Assembly: GCA_017411585.1 (NCBI GenBank)
Contig: JAFQPV010000043.1
Coordinates: 1-6,678 of the forward strand
Direction: 5' to 3'
Origin: Clostridia bacterium
GTDB taxonomy: Bacteria; Bacillota; Clostridia; UBA1381; UMGS1253
DNA: 6,678 nucleotides
Positions 5,567 to 6,678 of the stretch are shown here, piece by piece. Each line of letters begins with the position of its first letter. Within the stretch, counting starts at the first letter, position 1. Both the position numbers and the translations under genes were made by a program. Below the pieces are notes generated by a model, which worked only from the letters and a program-made list of their open reading frames with translations, was not told where the DNA came from and made no database searches.

Positions 5567-5707
5567 GATTTGTGTATAGACATAAGATGTAATATTTTGA
5601 ATAAGAAAATGCTTTACATTGCTTAAAGCTATACTATTAATATATTAAAAATTCGTGTTTGATTACAGATTTCCTTTTGGAATACTAACCAAGATTTCAT
5701 TTGGTAA

Positions 5708-5724
5708 TTGTGCAAATTGCACAA
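5708..5724. promoter_or_regulatory. 17-bp operator-like palindrome
   Basis: TTGTGCAA, a single central A, TTGCACAA: perfect 8-bp arms. The 1-nt centre argues against an RNA hairpin and fits binding of a dimeric DNA-binding protein. It lies about 100 bp upstream of the proposed aroA promoter and about 160 bp upstream of the EF-G-like start. The regulator is unknown. Confidence 0.5.
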
Positions 5725-5803
5725 CAAAAATGGAGTCCGAGGTGGTTAATCGTACAAAAATGCTGATTGTGTGGGTTTTTGTCGAACTTTAAAAGAAAAA
5801 ATA

Positions 5804-5832
5804 TTTCCTTTTTTTCGGAAATGTTGTATACT
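5804..5832 (+). promoter_or_regulatory. Predicted promoter for aroA
   Basis: TATACT (5827-5832, 5/6 to the -10 consensus), with TTTCCT (5804-5809, weak -35, 3/6) 17 bp upstream. The predicted start near 5839 gives a very short leader ending in GAGGTG (5841-5846). The spacer carries one arm of the inverted repeat ATTTCC (5803-5808) with GGAAAT (5817-5822). Confidence 0.55.
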
Positions 5833-5851
5833 AAGGTTATGAGGTGATGAC

Positions 5852-6678
5852 ATGAAAATTCAAACAGCAAATCACGGGCTTTGCGGGCGTGTGACCGTGC
5901 CGGGGGATAAATCCATTTCGCACAGAGGTGTGATGTTCGGCGCACTGTCAGACGGCGTGACCAAAATACACGGCTTTTTAAACGGTGCAGACTGTCTTTC
6001 TACCATTGACTGCTTTCGCAAGATGGGGATTGCTATTGAAATTGATGGCACGGAGGTTACCGTGCACGGCCGCGGCTTGCGCGGGTTAAAGGCACCGACA
6101 GAGATACTGTATACCGGCAATTCCGGCACGACGACGCGCCTTCTGTGTGGCATTTTGGCAGGGCAGAGCTTTACTGCTGAATTAGACGGTGATGCAACCA
6201 TCCGCAAGCGTCCGATGGGGCGCATTGCGCTGCCGCTGAAGGCAATGGGGGCGCATATGGAGGGCGAGCTTTGTCCGCTCCGCGTTGGCGGCGCACCGCT
6301 TTCCGGTATTGAATACACCTTGCCGGTGGCATCGGCACAGCTGAAGTCGGCAATTATTTTGGCGGCGCTTTATGCCGAGGGACAGACGGTGATTACGGAG
6401 AAGGAAAAGAGCCGTGACCATACAGAGCGTATGCTGCGTTACATGGGCGCGGAGATTGAAAGCGACGGCAATGTGATAACCGTACAGCCTGCAAAGGAAT
6501 TAAAGGCTGTAGAGTTTGACGTACCGGCGGATATTTCCTCGGCGGCATTCTTTATGGTGGCGGCGGCGATTGTGCCGAATTCGGAGATTACGGTATGCAA
6601 TGTCGGCGTGAATCCCACGCGTACGGGCATTCTTGATGTGCTTTGTGAGATGGGTGCAGATATTACCGTTGCAAACGA
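5852..6678 (+). CDS. aroA: 3-phosphoshikimate 1-carboxyvinyltransferase (EPSP synthase), N-terminal part
   Basis: The first 275 codons of aroA are present; the family is about 425-430 residues, so roughly a third lies beyond the right edge. The cytosolic enzyme joins shikimate-3-phosphate and phosphoenolpyruvate in the sixth step of the shikimate pathway to chorismate. Visible residues are PGDKSISHR (17-25, K20), YTGNSGTTTRLL (87-98), RKRPM (118-122), ASAQLKSA (160-167), SRDHTERM (187-194), PADISSAAFF (226-235, D228 at the catalytic Asp position) and NPTRTG (254-259). GDK, SAQ-K, R-H-E and N-TR are the motifs used to define class II enzymes. GAGGTG at 5841-5846 supports ATG 5852. The reading frame is open to the end of the window. 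Confidence 0.96.
   Translation, partial: MKIQTANHGLCGRVTVPGDKSISHRGVMFGALSDGVTKIHGFLNGADCLSTIDCFRKMGIAIEIDGTEVTVHGRGLRGLKAPTEILYTGNSGTTTRLLCGILAGQSFTAELDGDATIRKRPMGRIALPLKAMGAHMEGELCPLRVGGAPLSGIEYTLPVASAQLKSAIILAALYAEGQTVITEKEKSRDHTERMLRYMGAEIESDGNVITVQPAKELKAVEFDVPADISSAAFFMVAAAIVPNSEITVCNVGVNPTRTGILDVLCEMGADITVAN

Larger units (their letters stand above)
5551..5851. other. Divergent intergenic region between the EF-G-like gene and aroA
   Basis: About 300 bp of AT-rich DNA without a credible gene. It must hold promoters for both divergent genes. An aroA promoter can be proposed (5804-5832). None on the EF-G-like side is convincing, although several TATTAA- and TATTAC-like stretches lie at 5590-5650. 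It also contains GCTTTA (5611-5616) with TAAAGC (5624-5629), TTCC-TTTT-GGAA (5671-5682) and a 17-bp palindrome (5708-5724). I see no riboswitch or T-box core. Confidence 0.7.

Noticed and set aside
5581..5583. Upstream ATG as the start of the EF-G-like gene (697 residues)
   Set aside because: It would place the strong AAAGGGGG ribosome binding site inside the coding region. The ATG at 5550 has the correct spacing.
5697..5945. Small minus-strand open frame (82 codons) spanning the aroA start
   Set aside because: It overlaps the aroA promoter, ribosome binding site and N-terminus, and shows no domain or credible ribosome binding site.
5872..6318. Minus-strand open frame of 148 codons opposite aroA
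   Set aside because: Low-complexity Pro/Ser/Arg-rich translation, fully overlapped by aroA with its intact active-site motifs.

Overview
The window looks like chromosomal DNA of a low-to-mid GC Gram-positive bacterium, most likely a Clostridia member of the gut Ruminococcaceae/Oscillospiraceae or Lachnospiraceae kind. This is inference from strong GGAGG-type ribosome binding sites, a stand-alone MsmX/UgpC-type sugar-importer ATPase, a Clostridia-type second EF-G, a class II EPSP synthase, and a GTAGGGACC-type intergenic repeat. No species can be named from the sequence alone.

Layout, left to right. Positions 1-140 are the right end of an IS3-family insertion sequence: the last 24 codons of its transposase (+), a hairpin, and a terminal inverted repeat. 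yfcE, a metallophosphodiesterase (-, 205-738), follows. It diverges from a translationally coupled pyrimidine-salvage pair, cdd (cytidine deaminase, 948-1340, +) and udp (uridine phosphorylase, 1337-2104, +). The two divergent promoters in the yfcE-cdd gap overlap at their -35 boxes, and the predicted yfcE leader carries a structured, repeat-like element. A perfect 28-bp palindrome at 2146-2173 separates udp from the convergent msmX-type ATPase gene (-, 2193-3302). That gene has its own promoter and is separated by a clear terminator (3447-3478) from an EF-G-like GTPase gene (-, 3490-5550). A gap of about 300 bp with operator-like inverted repeats then leads to the divergent aroA (+, from 5852), which runs off the right edge.

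Functionally this is mostly housekeeping. Cdd and Udp act in series (cytidine to uridine to uracil plus ribose-1-phosphate). The ATPase would energise sugar importers encoded elsewhere, AroA makes EPSP for aromatic amino acids, and the EF-G-like protein acts at or near the ribosome. I see no complete new system.

The points most worth following up are the diverged guanine-recognition motifs of the EF-G-like protein, the shared -35 promoter pair with a folded repeat in the yfcE leader, the IS3 boundary next to yfcE, and a 17-bp palindrome between the EF-G-like gene and aroA. I found no tRNA, rRNA or CRISPR array.
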